This document shows, piece after piece, positions 18,164-28,126 of a stretch of DNA of 64,000 nucleotides. The position numbers and the translations under genes were made by a program. The stretch is from the NCBI RefSeq assembly GCF_020404765.1, contig NZ_JAIVEM010000141.1:1-64000 (forward strand), read 5' to 3'. This DNA is from Paenibacillus sp. BJ-4. Its GTDB lineage: Bacteria; Bacillota; Bacilli; Paenibacillales; Paenibacillaceae. Each line of letters begins with the position of its first letter. Within the stretch, counting starts at the first letter, position 1. The notes below the pieces were generated by a model. It did not search any database and had not been told where the DNA came from. It worked only from the letters and a program-made list of their open reading frames with translations.

Positions 18164-19018
18164 TTGAAAATATACGAAAAAGCACCGGCGAAAATCAATT
18201 TAATGCTTGATGTTTTACACAAGCGGAATGATGGATATCACGAGGTCGAAATGATCATGACCATGGTCGATTTGTCCGATCGTTTGACGATGTCCGAGTT
18301 ACCGCGTGACACCATTATTATTTCAAGCCAGGCCGGGTACATACCGTTGGATGAAAAGAATTTGGCCTTTCAGGCTGCACGCCTGATTAAGGAACGTTAT
18401 AACGTGTCTACGGGGGTGCATATCCATCTGGATAAGCATATCCCGGTGGCGGCAGGATTGGCGGGCGGAAGTAGTGATGCCGCTGCCGCACTGCGTGGGT
18501 TGAACAAGCTGTGGAGGCTTGGCATTTCGGATGCAGAATTAAGAGTGCTGGGTGCGGAGCTGGGCTCTGATGTGCCTTTCTGTATTACAGGGGGCACAGC
18601 TTTAGCAAGCGGACGCGGAGAACTGCTCAAGCCGCTTCCGAACCCGCCCCAATGCTGGGTGGTTCTTGCCAAGCCGCCGATTAATGTATCGACCGCAGAA
18701 GTGTACGGACGCGTCAAAGCGGACCAGATTGCATACCACCCGTCTGCCCGGCAGATGGAGAATGCGATCCGTAACGCTTCTTTTACCGAAGTGTGCAATG
18801 CGCTGGGGAACGTACTGGAGGATGTAACACTGAAGCTCTACCCAGAGGTGGAGCATCTCAAAAACTCCATGATTCGGTTGGGAGCAGATGGTGTGCTGAT
18901 GTCAGGCAGCGGACCTACAGTGTTCGGACTGGTATCGAAGGAAGCAAAAGTACCACGGATTTACAACGGCCTGAGAGGTTTTTGTAAAGATGTGTACGCA
19001 GTACGACTTTTGACCTGA
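18164..19018 (+). CDS. ispE: 4-diphosphocytidyl-2-C-methyl-D-erythritol kinase
   Basis: The protein has 284 residues and is a GHMP kinase of the MEP isoprenoid pathway. Motifs are [13 protein letters not shown] at residue 4, the ATP loop [19 protein letters not shown] near 90, and the C-terminal [11 protein letters not shown] near 246. The TTG at 18164 gives the [13 protein letters not shown] start expected for the family and is nine bases after AAGGTGG; a GTG at 18155 touches that site and is less likely. purR follows after 180 bases. Confidence 0.95.
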   Translation: MKIYEKAPAKINLMLDVLHKRNDGYHEVEMIMTMVDLSDRLTMSELPRDTIIISSQAGYIPLDEKNLAFQAARLIKERYNVSTGVHIHLDKHIPVAAGLAGGSSDAAAALRGLNKLWRLGISDAELRVLGAELGSDVPFCITGGTALASGRGELLKPLPNPPQCWVVLAKPPINVSTAEVYGRVKADQIAYHPSARQMENAIRNASFTEVCNALGNVLEDVTLKLYPEVEHLKNSMIRLGADGVLMSGSGPTVFGLVSKEAKVPRIYNGLRGFCKDVYAVRLLT

Positions 19019-19199
19019 TTTTAATTATTTTTTGACGATTATAGTGGTAATCGTTGTACAAATACGTACGAAGATGATATATTTACTATTAAATATTCGG
19101 ATTTTACTATATCACTTACATTCCGCCAGCAACCGGCCAGTCCGCCGGTGCTTTACTGTACGAAGCGGGCGGCAGGAGAATAGATCGCGAGGAATTGTT

Positions 19200-20039
19200 G
19201 TGAAGAAACTTAAAAGAAGCTCACGATTGGTGGAAATGACGCAATTTTTGTTGTCACGGCCGCATACGCTGGTGCCTCTTACTCATTTTGCGGATCGCTA
19301 TGGGGCGGCCAAGTCATCTATAAGCGAGGATCTGGCCATCATTAAGGAAGTATTCGAGGATGAGGGCATTGGCGAGCTTCTGACGCTTGCAGGAGCGGCA
19401 GGAGGCGTTAAGCTCATCCCAAGGCTTTCCAGGCAGCATGCGCTTGCGTTTGCAAACGACCTGTGTGCCCAACTGGAGCAGCCTGATCGCATATTGCCAG
19501 GGGGATATCTCTATCTGTCCGATTTATTGGGTCAACCGGCGATGATGAACGAAGCGGGTAAAATATTTGCGACCGCTTTTGCGAATCGCCAGATTGATGT
19601 GGTAATGACGGTGGAGACGAAGGGGATTCCTCTGGCCTATGCAACGGGGGCGCAGCTCAATTTGCCAGTCGTTCTCGTACGGCGTGACCATCAGGTGACA
19701 GAAGGCTCGGCTGTAAGTATTAATTATGTTTCAGGATCGCAAAAGAGCCTGCATACGATGTCTTTGTCCAGACGTGCGATGCGCGAGAAATCACGTGTGC
19801 TCATCGTGGATGATTTTATGAAGGCGGGCGGGACGATTCAGGGAATGGTCGATTTGCTGGCTGAGTTTGATGCTGAGGTAGCCGGAGTAGGTGTGCTGGT
19901 AGAATCGGGCGAGGTCGAGAATGAAGAGCGCCTGCTGCACGATTATATTTCATTGGCTAATTTGACGGCAGTCGATTCTCGAAGCAAACAAATTACGGTC
20001 AAGCTGGGTAATTATTTTGATGACTTAACAGGGCAGTAA
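19200..20039 (+). CDS. purR: Purine operon repressor PurR
   Basis: The protein has 279 residues. An N-terminal winged-helix domain (KKLKRSSRLVEMTQFLL; SSISEDLAIIK) is joined to a phosphoribosyltransferase-like effector domain with the PRPP-binding motif VLIVDDFMKAGGT near residue 200. PRPP releases PurR from DNA. The GTG at 19200 follows GAGGA; the frame is open 168 bases further upstream, but that part is AT-rich and has no ribosome site. B. subtilis has yabJ between purR and spoVG; none is present here. Confidence 0.95.
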   Translation: MKKLKRSSRLVEMTQFLLSRPHTLVPLTHFADRYGAAKSSISEDLAIIKEVFEDEGIGELLTLAGAAGGVKLIPRLSRQHALAFANDLCAQLEQPDRILPGGYLYLSDLLGQPAMMNEAGKIFATAFANRQIDVVMTVETKGIPLAYATGAQLNLPVVLVRRDHQVTEGSAVSINYVSGSQKSLHTMSLSRRAMREKSRVLIVDDFMKAGGTIQGMVDLLAEFDAEVAGVGVLVESGEVENEERLLHDYISLANLTAVDSRSKQITVKLGNYFDDLTGQ

Positions 20040-20133
20040 ATTGTCACAATCCATCATAAAATACCTAAATATGTCGAAAAGAAATCTTTTCAAAAAAATT
20101 ACCTGAATTTAGGATACGAATTGTCCAAAAAAA

Positions 20134-20162
20134 GAAGGAATTCGAATTGCTGTGTGGAATAA
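20134..20162 (+). promoter_or_regulatory. Sigma-H promoter of spoVG
   Basis: GAAGGAATT and GTGGAATAA are separated by 11 bases, an exact fit to the sigma-H pattern RnAGGAwWW-N11-RnnGAATww. The AT-rich stretch upstream (20041-20130) resembles the AbrB-binding zone known at B. subtilis spoVG and includes ATGTCGAAA with an exact 0A box at 20072-20078. Confidence 0.85.
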
Positions 20163-20201
20163 TACACCAAGTCCTATTTGGAAAAAGGTGGTGAAACACA
20201 T

Positions 20202-20489
20202 ATGCAGATTACGGATGTTAGACTTCGCCGAGTGAACTCAGAGGGAAGAATGAAGGCGATTGCATCCATTACGATTGATAACGAGTTTGTTGTTCATGAC
20301 ATCCGAGTTATCGACGGTAATAACGGAATGTTCGTGGCTATGCCAAGCAAACGAACTCCGGACGGAGAGTTTCGCGATATCGCTCACCCGATATCTTCAG
20401 GAACCCGTGAGAAGATCCAGGCTGCTGTTTTGACTGAGTACGAACGCGCAGCTGTGGATGAAGAAGTCGCTATTGAAGAAGGCGCTTAA
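20202..20489 (+). CDS. spoVG: Septation/regulatory protein SpoVG
   Basis: The protein has 95 residues, full-length for Spo[32 protein letters not shown] and [20 protein letters not shown] are diagnostic. SpoVG binds nucleic acid and modulates septation, sporulation and virulence genes in Firmicutes. The ATG at 20202 follows AAAGGTGGTG. The short acidic tail is normal. A sigma-H promoter lies 40 bases before the start and a strong terminator follows, so it is a single-gene unit. Confidence 0.97.
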   Translation: MQITDVRLRRVNSEGRMKAIASITIDNEFVVHDIRVIDGNNGMFVAMPSKRTPDGEFRDIAHPISSGTREKIQAAVLTEYERAAVDEEVAIEEGA

Positions 20490-20515
20490 TTCGCCTAAAA
20501 CAGGATTGGGGTATA

Positions 20516-20557
20516 AAAGAAAAGAGAGCCACTAACTGTGGCTCTCTTTTCTTTTTG
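20516..20557 (+). terminator. Terminator after spoVG
   Basis: An 18-base perfect hairpin (AAAAGAGAGCCAC/GTGGCTCTCTTTT core) is followed by a T-run. Confidence 0.95.
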
Positions 20558-20836
20558 TCTGGAATGAGATATATTCTTTAGTGAGTTAACAGTCAGTTTT
20601 AAGGCAACTTGGAGTCATCCGGGCTGCCGAAGCGGCTTTTTCATAAGACAGGGACTGGGCAGCTATGCGCCCCGGGGATGAATGTCCAGCACAAGCTGGC
20701 CTGAAAAAATAGCCATTAACCAAAGGTTCGCCGTTATTTTTCAGGAGGATTGTGAAAAGTTAAGCAAAATCTGATCTGGGAATTAACGTTTTAGCCAAGA
20801 GGTAACTGTTATTTTCAGGATAGGAGGTTGGACTTG
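20558..20836 (+). other. Leader region of glmU
   Basis: No gene and no clear promoter is seen. It contains an imperfect direct repeat: ATTAAC ... GTTATTTTTCAGGAGG (to 20748) and ATTAAC ... GTTATTTTCAGGATAGGAGG (to 20827). The first copy carries a ribosome site leading only to GTG-AAA-AGT-TAA. Confidence 0.5.
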
Positions 20837-22231
20837 TTGGAAAGGTTGGCAGTCATTCTTGCCGCAGGGCAGGGAAAACGTATGAAATCCAAATTATATA
20901 AAGTTCTGCATCCGGTGTGCGGAAAACCGATGGTTGGCCATGTACTCGACACGGTTCGTGAAATCGGGGTATCCCGAAGTGTAGTTGTCGTAGGTCACGG
21001 TGCAGAAGCGGTACAGTCTTACTTGGGGCCGTCAGCAGAATATGCGCTTCAGGCAGAGCAATTGGGAACAGGCCATGCCGTCAAGCAGGCCAAAGACTTG
21101 CTCGGTCAGGAGAAGGGTACGACCATCGTCATCTGTGGAGACACTCCACTGATCACAGCGGAAACGCTGGAGGGCTTGGTTCAACTGCACGAAGGCCGTG
21201 GAGCGGCTGCTACGATTCTGACCGCTGAGATGGATGACCCGAAAGGATATGGACGAGTTATCCGTGATACTTCAGGAGCCGTGCTCAAAATTGTAGAGCA
21301 GAAGGATTGTTCACCTGAGGAGGATGCTGTTCGGGAGATCAACACGGGAACGTACTGTTTTGACAATGCCAAGCTGTTCGCAGCGCTGGACAAGGTAACG
21401 AACACCAATGCGCAGCAGGAATACTACCTGACAGATGTCATTGGTATTTTGCATGGCGAAGGTGAGCAGATCGAGGCATATTTGACAGATGACGTGTCGG
21501 AATCCATCGGTGTGAACGACAGAGTCGCTTTGTCGGTGGCTGAGGGTTATATGCGTGAACGTATCGTGCGTAAGCACATGTTGAATGGTGTCACTATCAT
21601 TGATCCGTCCTCTACCTATATCGGGAGCGAGGTTGTCATTGGTTCCGATACGGTGCTGTATCCGAACACATGGCTGCATGGTCAGACGCAAATTGGCGAA
21701 GATTGTGTCATTGGCCCGCAGGCTGAGATTCAGAATACGATTGTTCATTCGGGCGCAACGGTAAAACATTCGGTGTTGAACGAAGCGGAAGTGGGAAGCA
21801 GCACGTCTGTAGGTCCGTTTGCTTATCTGCGTCCAGGCGCGAAGCTTGGCGAACATGTGAAGATTGGTGATTTTGTTGAGGTGAAAAATGCGACCATTGG
21901 GGATCATTCCAAGGTGTCTCATTTGAGCTATGTCGGTGATGCCAAGGTGGGAACAAACGTAAATATTGGCTGCGGGGCAATAACGGTCAATTATGATGGA
22001 TATAATAAATCCATTACAGAAATTGAAGACGATGCCTTTATTGGCAGCAATGTGAATCTGATCGCCCCGATTAAGATTGGAAAAGGTGCTTATGTCGTAG
22101 CAGGCTCCACTGTAACACATGCTGTCCCTGATAATGATTTGGCCATTGCCAGACCACGTCAAGAGAACAAAGCCGGATATGCGGATAAAATCCGCGCGCG
22201 TGCCAAAGCGAAGAAAAAAAGATCAGAATGA
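20837..22231 (+). CDS. glmU: Bifunctional N-acetylglucosamine-1-phosphate uridyltransferase / glucosamine-1-phosphate acetyltransferase
   Basis: The protein has 464 residues and makes UDP-GlcNAc, the wall precursor. The N-terminal pyrophosphorylase shows [33 protein letters not shown] and GDTPLI follow. The C-terminal left-handed beta helix has hexapeptide repeats and the acetyltransferase segment [23 protein letters not shown] at 20837 is nine bases after AGGAGG; TTG at 20834 and 20828 are in frame too. prs follows as in other Bacillales. Confidence 0.96.
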   Translation: MERLAVILAAGQGKRMKSKLYKVLHPVCGKPMVGHVLDTVREIGVSRSVVVVGHGAEAVQSYLGPSAEYALQAEQLGTGHAVKQAKDLLGQEKGTTIVICGDTPLITAETLEGLVQLHEGRGAAATILTAEMDDPKGYGRVIRDTSGAVLKIVEQKDCSPEEDAVREINTGTYCFDNAKLFAALDKVTNTNAQQEYYLTDVIGILHGEGEQIEAYLTDDVSESIGVNDRVALSVAEGYMRERIVRKHMLNGVTIIDPSSTYIGSEVVIGSDTVLYPNTWLHGQTQIGEDCVIGPQAEIQNTIVHSGATVKHSVLNEAEVGSSTSVGPFAYLRPGAKLGEHVKIGDFVEVKNATIGDHSKVSHLSYVGDAKVGTNVNIGCGAITVNYDGYNKSITEIEDDAFIGSNVNLIAPIKIGKGAYVVAGSTVTHAVPDNDLAIARPRQENKAGYADKIRARAKAKKKRSE

Positions 22232-22290
22232 CCTTAATCAGCAAGCTGTTGAATCTGTAATGAATGAACCAGCACGGAGGGTTTCTATTA

Positions 22291-23244
22291 ATGACTTATT
22301 GCGATTCCAAACTCAAAATATTTACTTGTAACTCCAATCCGAAGTTAGCCCACCAGATTGCGGACTACATCGGAATCCCAATGGGGGAATCCCATACCAC
22401 ATCGTTTAGTGATGGTGAAATCCAGGTTAAGCTGTCGGAAAGCGTACGCGGCTGTCATGTGTATGTTGTACAGTCCACTTGTCTGCCGGTTAACGATAAT
22501 TTGATGGAGCTATTGGTTATGATTGATGCACTTAAACGCGCTTCTGCGAAAAGCATCAATGTCGTTATGCCATATTACGGTTATGCTCGTCAGGATCGTA
22601 AAGCCCGTTCGCGTGATCCGATTACAGCGAAGCTTGTGGCCAACCTGATTGAAAAGGCAGGAGCTCACCGCGTAATCAGTATGGATTTGCATGCCATGCA
22701 GATTCAGGGATTCTTTGATATTCCAGTGGATCATATGCTGGGAGCGCCAATTTTGGCCCAATATTTCCGTTCCAAACAAATTGAGAACCCGATTGTCGTT
22801 TCACCCGATCATGGCGGGGTTGTTCGTGCGCGCAAGCTGGCGGACTTCCTGAGTGCGCCGCTCGCTATTATTGATAAGCGTCGTCCAGAGCCAAATGTCA
22901 GTGAAGTCATGAACATTATCGGGAACATCGAAGGAAAAACGGCTATTTTAATTGATGATATCATTGATACAGCCGGAACGATTGTGTTGGGGGCAAATGC
23001 GCTTAAAGAGGGCGGCGTCAAAGACGTATATGCGTGCTGTACACATGCCGTGCTGTCCGGTCCTGCGATGGAAAGACTGGAGAATTCGCCATTAAAAGAG
23101 GTGGTCGTGACGGATACTATTCCGATCGTTCACCCGAATCCGACAAGCAAGCTGAAGGTACTGTCTGTGGCCCCGTTAATGGGAGAAGCCATCATCCGTG
23201 TGCATGAAGAATTGTCGATCAGCAAACTGTTTGAAATCGAATAG
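22291..23244 (+). CDS. prs: Ribose-phosphate pyrophosphokinase
   Basis: The protein has 317 residues and makes PRPP from ribose 5-phosphate and ATP. Motifs are [42 protein letters not shown] (flexible ATP loop) and the PRPP loop [13 protein letters not shown] near residue 220. CGGAGG precedes the ATG at 22291. PRPP is the effector of PurR, encoded 2.3 kb upstream, and the substrate of hpt and nadC in this window. Confidence 0.97.
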   Translation: MTYCDSKLKIFTCNSNPKLAHQIADYIGIPMGESHTTSFSDGEIQVKLSESVRGCHVYVVQSTCLPVNDNLMELLVMIDALKRASAKSINVVMPYYGYARQDRKARSRDPITAKLVANLIEKAGAHRVISMDLHAMQIQGFFDIPVDHMLGAPILAQYFRSKQIENPIVVSPDHGGVVRARKLADFLSAPLAIIDKRRPEPNVSEVMNIIGNIEGKTAILIDDIIDTAGTIVLGANALKEGGVKDVYACCTHAVLSGPAMERLENSPLKEVVVTDTIPIVHPNPTSKLKVLSVAPLMGEAIIRVHEELSISKLFEIE

Positions 23245-23256
23245 CGCTGGCTCATT

Positions 23257-23297
23257 AAAAAAGGGGTTGCTTTTTCCATACGGAAAAGGTAACCCCT
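23257..23297 (-). terminator. Terminator of the small minus-strand gene
   Basis: An AGGGGTT...AACCCCT hairpin with an inner TTTTCC/GGAAAA stem. On the minus strand it ends in a T-run; on + there is no T-run, so prs may use it only weakly. Confidence 0.85.
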
Positions 23298-23311
23298 ATC
23301 AGCATGTCAGG

Positions 23312-23512
23312 CTAAAAGCCTGGCCGAGAAATAAATGTAAAGCGTTGACGATTGTATAGCGTGTCCTCTATTTCGACAAAATGCTCATTAAAACGTGCAA
23401 TGATGCCAATCTGGATGTGTACATTCCCGTCATAAATCTGGACAGGAACGGAATGTTTTAAATGATATAGAAAATGGCTGTCGTATAAGAGGATATCACC
23501 CTGATTGAGCAT
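23312..23512 (-). CDS. Small conserved-looking protein, unknown function
   Basis: The protein has 66 residues and looks beta-strand rich (GDILLYDS, VHIQIGIIARF, HFVEIEDTLYNRQRFTFIS), possibly a small SH3-like or OB-like barrel. The ATG at 23512 follows AGGAAGGTG by about nine bases on the minus strand; an in-frame TTG at 23536 is an alternative without a site. It has its own terminator, so it is probably real. It occupies the prs-pth interval, where B. subtilis has ctc, but does not resemble Ctc and is on the opposite strand. I do not recognise the family. Confidence 0.75.
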   Translation of the reverse strand: MLNQGDILLYDSHFLYHLKHSVPVQIYDGNVHIQIGIIARFNEHFVEIEDTLYNRQRFTFISRPGF

Positions 23513-23587
23513 ACCGGCACGCACCTTCCTGTTCAATATAACTATTTTACCAAAAAATAAAGACTTCGAAAGAGGGTGTGATGGTTA

Positions 23588-24148
23588 ATGAAGTGGATTG
23601 TAGGATTGGGCAACCCCGGTCCCCAATACGAGAAAACGAGACATAATGTGGGGTTTATGGCGTTAGATGCACTTGCCTCACGTCATAACATCCAGATCAA
23701 TCAAAGCAAGTGTAAGGCGTTGATTGGAGAGGGGCATATCGGCGGCGTAAAAACCGTACTGATCAAGCCAATGACGTATATGAATCTCTCAGGCGAGTCT
23801 TTGCGTGCTTATATGGACTACTATAAAGCGGACCTCGAAGATTTGATCGTCGTGTATGATGATCTGGATACAGAGGTTGGTAAAATAAGATTGCGTTACC
23901 AAGGTAGCGCAGGCGGCCATAACGGCATCAAATCGATCATTCAGCATACAGGAACACAGTCCTTCAACCGGATTCGCATGGGCATTTCCCGCCCAGAGCC
24001 TGGACATGCTATTGTCGATTACGTTCTGGGGACATTCCCCAAGAAGGAAAAGGATTTGTTGAACGGTATGATAGAGGATACGTGCAACGCCCTGGAATAT
24101 AGCTTGAGTCATCCTTTTGAACGAACGATGGCTGAATTCAATAAGTAG
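23588..24148 (+). CDS. pth: Peptidyl-tRNA hydrolase
   Basis: The protein has 186 residues and is full-length. Motifs are WIVGLGNPGPQYEKTRHNVG (Asn and catalytic His), KPMTYMNLSGES and VVYDDLD, and GSAGGHNGIKSI. It releases tRNA from prematurely ended peptides. In B. subtilis it was named spoVC. The ATG follows AGAGGGTG. fin and mfd follow. Confidence 0.97.
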   Translation: MKWIVGLGNPGPQYEKTRHNVGFMALDALASRHNIQINQSKCKALIGEGHIGGVKTVLIKPMTYMNLSGESLRAYMDYYKADLEDLIVVYDDLDTEVGKIRLRYQGSAGGHNGIKSIIQHTGTQSFNRIRMGISRPEPGHAIVDYVLGTFPKKEKDLLNGMIEDTCNALEYSLSHPFERTMAEFNK

Positions 24149-24233
24149 TTCAGGCAGAGGCAGACGGGCTTAAATGGAAGATTGTTGGACATACTGAAAG
24201 GTATAGAAAACTTTCAGGAGGCATATACATTAC

Positions 24234-24464
24234 ATGATTGTTAATTATGTATGCAGACATTGTCGAACTTTCTTGGGACGCATTGATTCCGCGGCAGTAA
24301 CCGAAGAAAGGTTGGGCTTCCATTCCTTGACCCCTGCCGAGCGTAGAGATATAATAGCGTATAATTCGGGCGGCGAAGTGACTGTCAAAGTCATTTGCGA
24401 GCATTGCAGTCAAGCGCTGGAAAATAATCCAGAGCTGAGTTTGCTCACAAATCCGCTCCAATAA
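24234..24464 (+). CDS. fin: Anti-sigma-F factor Fin
   Basis: The protein has 76 residues, the exact length of B. subtilis Fin (YabK), with two CxxC pairs (CRHC near residue 7, CEHC near 56) and the central LGFHSLTPAERRDIIAYN. Fin binds sigma-F/RNA polymerase and helps the switch to sigma-G in the forespore. AGGAGG lies well upstream of the ATG (about 11 bases). Its place between pth and mfd is conserved. Together with gin, the window encodes two sporulation sigma-factor inhibitors. Confidence 0.93.
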   Translation: MIVNYVCRHCRTFLGRIDSAAVTEERLGFHSLTPAERRDIIAYNSGGEVTVKVICEHCSQALENNPELSLLTNPLQ

Positions 24465-24532
24465 CAGGTATTCAACTGGTCAGATGTACCAGCTTGAGAG
24501 GTGAAGCGGATTTTTCGCTTATGGAGCCTTGG

Positions 24533-24556
24533 CAGCATTGCTGAGGCTTCTTTTTC
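24533..24556 (+). terminator. Terminator after fin
   Basis: An AGCC..GCAGC/GCTG..GGCT hairpin is followed by CTTTTT. Confidence 0.7.
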
Positions 24557-24598
24557 GGTTTACATGTAACTATTTATAAGCATAAAGGGGTGCCTTTT

Positions 24599-27500
24599 TT
24601 GTTACAAGCACTTATTCAGGCTTTTACGAAGGATGCTGATTATGCATCCATTGCAGCAGGCATATCATCAGGCATGAAGGAACAGCTGATATCGGGTTTA
24701 TCAGGCTCTTCAAGGCAGGTACTGATGGCCGCGCTTGCCGAAGATACCGGGCGACCGTTAATGGTCATGACGCACAATATGTTTTCCGCTCAAAAAATAG
24801 CAGATGATTTGCAGGAAGCGCTTTCTCCTGATCAGGTTTTACTGTACCCTGCTAACGAACTGGTAGCTGCTGAAGCAGCGATATCCAGTCCAGAGACATT
24901 ATCCCAACGAATTGACGTATTGATACGATGCGCCCAGGGTTTCCGTGGGGTTGTTGTTGTGCCTTTTTCCGGTGTTCGGCGTTTACTGCCGGTTCCGGAA
25001 ACATGGCGTGAGGCTCGTATCGAGCTGAAAGAAGGCGAGACGATTCAGCTAGAATCGTTTTTGCTGCATATGGTTGAAATGGGATACCAGCGTGTAGAGC
25101 GTGTAGAGTCACGTGGTGAGATGAGTGTACGCGGGGGAATTATTGATTTCTATCCGATGACAACCCGTTGGGGCTATCGTGTAGAGCTGTTTGATGATGA
25201 AATTGACTCTATCCGTATGTTTGATCCGCAGGATCAGCGTTCAGTAGAAAAGGTACAGAATGTGATCGTAACGCCGTGCAAGGAAGTTATTGCCAGCAAC
25301 CAGCGTATGGATCAGGCGGCGGATGCCGCTGCCATTCTACTGGAGGAGCAGCTGGGCAAAATGAGTGATCGTCAAGCCAAGCAGCATCTGAAAGAAGAGA
25401 TTCATCGTGAAATTGAGCTGCTACGTGAGCATGTGTATTTTGACGAAATCTATAAATATATCTCTCTTCTGTATCCTGAGCGCAAAACCTTGGCAGATTA
25501 CATGCCGGAGGATACGATCCTGGTGATTGACGAACCGGCGCGAATGCTGGAAACAGCCAAACAACTGGAGCGGGACGAGTCTGAATGGAATCTGCATTTG
25601 CTTCAAAACGGTAAAACGTTACCGCAATTAGAGCTGTCGGATAACTCGGATAATCTGTTGTACAATCGGAGATTTCAGACCCTGTTCCTGTCGATCTTCC
25701 TCCGTCAGGTTCCGCATACCCAGCCGCAAAATATTTTGAATTTCATATGCCGAGGCATGCAGGATTTCCACGGTCAAATGAATGTGCTTAAGACGGAAAT
25801 GGATCGTTGGCGCAAGGCGGGTACACAAGTTATGATGCTGGCAAGTGGCGATGAACGACTGGATCGGATGCGTCGGGTGCTTCAAGACTACGGTATTGAT
25901 GAGCCTACGATGGCTATTGGCAATCTGCAAAGCGGCTTTGAGATGCCATCTATTCATTTGGCGGTCATTACCGAGGGCGAAATGTTCTCTCAGAAGCAGC
26001 GCAAAGCGCGTAAGCAGGGCCGCCATGTGGACAACGCTGAACGGATTAAGAGCTACAGCGAGCTGAAGGTGGGCGATTATGTCGTACACCAGAATCATGG
26101 GATCGGGAAATACATGGGGATCGGCACGCTGGAGGTTGGCGGTATCCATAAGGATTACATGCACATTCTCTATGCGGGCGGCGATAAGCTGTCTGTGCCG
26201 ATTGAACAGATTGATCTGATTCAGAAGTATGTTGGCTCGGAGGACAAAGAGCCCAAGATTTATAAGCTGGGCGGCAATGAGTGGACACGAGTTAAAAGTA
26301 AGGTGCGCAGCTCGGTTCAGGACATTGCGGATGACTTGATCAAGCTGTATGCAGAGCGCCAATCGGCACCGGGGTTTGCTTTTGAAAAGGATTCACCGGA
26401 GCAGCAGGAATTTGAGGATATGTTCCCGTATGAAGAGACCCGTGACCAGGTTCGGGCTATTGAAGAAATTAAGAAGGACATGGAGCAGAGCCGTCCGATG
26501 GATCGTTTGCTGTGCGGCGATGTAGGCTACGGCAAGACCGAAGTCGCTATTCGGGCTGCCTTTAAGTCTGCTATTGAGGGCAAACAGGTAGCGGTGCTGG
26601 TACCAACGACGATTTTGGCACAGCAGCATTATGAGACGTTCCGTGAACGTTTTTCCGGGTATCCGTTCAACATTCAGGTGTTGAGCCGTTTCCGTTCGCG
26701 CAAAGAACAGAATGAGACGACCAAGGGAGTTCGACAAGGCACTGTTGATATCGTCATCGGAACCCACCGTCTACTTTCACAGGATCTGGTGTTTAAGGAT
26801 CTGGGGCTGCTGATTGTCGATGAGGAGCAACGTTTTGGCGTGACCCACAAGGAAAAGCTGAAAAAGCTGAAAACGAATGTAGACGTATTGACGTTAACGG
26901 CTACGCCTATCCCGCGTACGTTGCATATGTCCATGCTGGGTGTGCGTGACCTGTCGGTCATTGAGACCCCGCCGGAAAACCGTTTTCCGGTGCAGACTTA
27001 TGTGGTTGAGCACAGCCAGACGCTGGTACGCGAGGCCATTGAACGTGAGATGGCACGTGGAGGGCAGGTATATTACCTGTACAATCGTGTGCAGGGCATT
27101 CAGGAAATGGCTGCAGAGATCAATGCGCTCGTGCCGGAGGCCAAGGTGGGTGTAGGCCATGGACAAATGTCGGAAACCGAGCTGGAGAAGACGATTTTGG
27201 ACTTCCTGGATGGTGAATATGATGTATTGGTCAGCACCAGCATTATCGAAACCGGAGTGGATATCCCGAATGTGAATACGCTCATTGTGCATGATGCTGA
27301 TAAAATGGGGCTGTCCCAGCTTTATCAGCTCCGTGGCCGTGTAGGCCGTTCTAACCGGATCGCCTATGCTTATTTCACGTACCAGCGGGATAAGGTGCTA
27401 ACGGAAGTAGCGGAGAAGCGTCTTCAGTCTATCAAGGAGTTTACGGAGCTGGGCTCCGGGTTCAAGATTGCAATGCGCGACTTGTCCATTCGCGGAGCGG

Positions 27501-28126
27501 GTAACTTGCTGGGCGCAGAGCAGCATGGATTCATCGCATCCGTCGGTTTTGACCTTTATTCGCAAATGCTCGCTGAGGAGATTAATAAACGTAAAGTCAG
27601 CGTGCTTGGAGAAGAGGACCTGTCGAATCGGAATTGGAGTACGTCGATTGATTTGAGCGTCGATGCTTACCTGCCGGGAGACTATATTTATGACAGTATT
27701 CAGAAGATTGAAATTTATAAAAAGGTTGCGGCAGTCAGTACCTTTGACGAGGCTTCCGAGCTGGAGGATGAACTGGTCGATCGGTTTGGCGATCTGCCGG
27801 AGGCTGTGCGTCATTTGTTGGCCGTGGCCCGTCTCAAGGTATATGGGCGCATGTATGGCATCGAGTCCATTGTCCAACGGGATGACAATATGGTGTTGAA
27901 GTTTCATGAAGGGCGCCAGCAGGCGCTACAGACTGCCAAGCTTGCCGAAATTGGCAATCGCTTTGAAAGACGTGTACAATTTGAACAGGGCACTTCTATG
28001 AGCGCACGCATAAAGGGTAAGGGTCTAAATGATGCACAGCTGCTAGAGCTGTTGGAGCAATTTTTGAGTGCATTGAAAGAAGCATTCACATTGAAGGAGG
28101 AACTGCAAAATGTCACAACTAAATAA
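24599..28126 (+). CDS. mfd: Transcription-repair coupling factor Mfd
   Basis: The protein has 1175 residues. UvrB-like domain in the first 350 residues, the RNA-polymerase-interaction domain near 490-560 (VGDYVVHQNHGIGKYMGI), and the translocase with Walker A GDVGYGKTEVAIRA near residue 640, DEEQRFG near 740 and TATPIPRTL; the C-terminal inhibitory domain ends the protein. Mfd removes stalled RNA polymerase and recruits UvrA. TTG at 24599 is eight bases after AAAGGGG. Its end overlaps the start of the foldase gene by 17 bases. Confidence 0.97.
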   Translation: MLQALIQAFTKDADYASIAAGISSGMKEQLISGLSGSSRQVLMAALAEDTGRPLMVMTHNMFSAQKIADDLQEALSPDQVLLYPANELVAAEAAISSPETLSQRIDVLIRCAQGFRGVVVVPFSGVRRLLPVPETWREARIELKEGETIQLESFLLHMVEMGYQRVERVESRGEMSVRGGIIDFYPMTTRWGYRVELFDDEIDSIRMFDPQDQRSVEKVQNVIVTPCKEVIASNQRMDQAADAAAILLEEQLGKMSDRQAKQHLKEEIHREIELLREHVYFDEIYKYISLLYPERKTLADYMPEDTILVIDEPARMLETAKQLERDESEWNLHLLQNGKTLPQLELSDNSDNLLYNRRFQTLFLSIFLRQVPHTQPQNILNFICRGMQDFHGQMNVLKTEMDRWRKAGTQVMMLASGDERLDRMRRVLQDYGIDEPTMAIGNLQSGFEMPSIHLAVITEGEMFSQKQRKARKQGRHVDNAERIKSYSELKVGDYVVHQNHGIGKYMGIGTLEVGGIHKDYMHILYAGGDKLSVPIEQIDLIQKYVGSEDKEPKIYKLGGNEWTRVKSKVRSSVQDIADDLIKLYAERQSAPGFAFEKDSPEQQEFEDMFPYEETRDQVRAIEEIKKDMEQSRPMDRLLCGDVGYGKTEVAIRAAFKSAIEGKQVAVLVPTTILAQQHYETFRERFSGYPFNIQVLSRFRSRKEQNETTKGVRQGTVDIVIGTHRLLSQDLVFKDLGLLIVDEEQRFGVTHKEKLKKLKTNVDVLTLTATPIPRTLHMSMLGVRDLSVIETPPENRFPVQTYVVEHSQTLVREAIEREMARGGQVYYLYNRVQGIQEMAAEINALVPEAKVGVGHGQMSETELEKTILDFLDGEYDVLVSTSIIETGVDIPNVNTLIVHDADKMGLSQLYQLRGRVGRSNRIAYAYFTYQRDKVLTEVAEKRLQSIKEFTELGSGFKIAMRDLSIRGAGNLLGAEQHGFIASVGFDLYSQMLAEEINKRKVSVLGEEDLSNRNWSTSIDLSVDAYLPGDYIYDSIQKIEIYKKVAAVSTFDEASELEDELVDRFGDLPEAVRHLLAVARLKVYGRMYGIESIVQRDDNMVLKFHEGRQQALQTAKLAEIGNRFERRVQFEQGTSMSARIKGKGLNDAQLLELLEQFLSALKEAFTLKEELQNVTTK

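Noticed and set aside
21311-22162. 283-codon open frame antisense to glmU
   Set aside because: It mirrors a strongly conserved gene, has no ribosome site and unlikely composition (rich in His, Arg, Asn). Similar antisense frames over mfd and ftsH were rejected for the same reason.
23245-23587. A ctc/rplY gene between prs and pth
   Set aside because: The only coding frame is on the minus strand and does not resemble L25/Ctc.
25628-26362. 244-codon antisense frame within mfd
   Set aside because: A shadow of the mfd codon pattern; no start context or recognisable domain.
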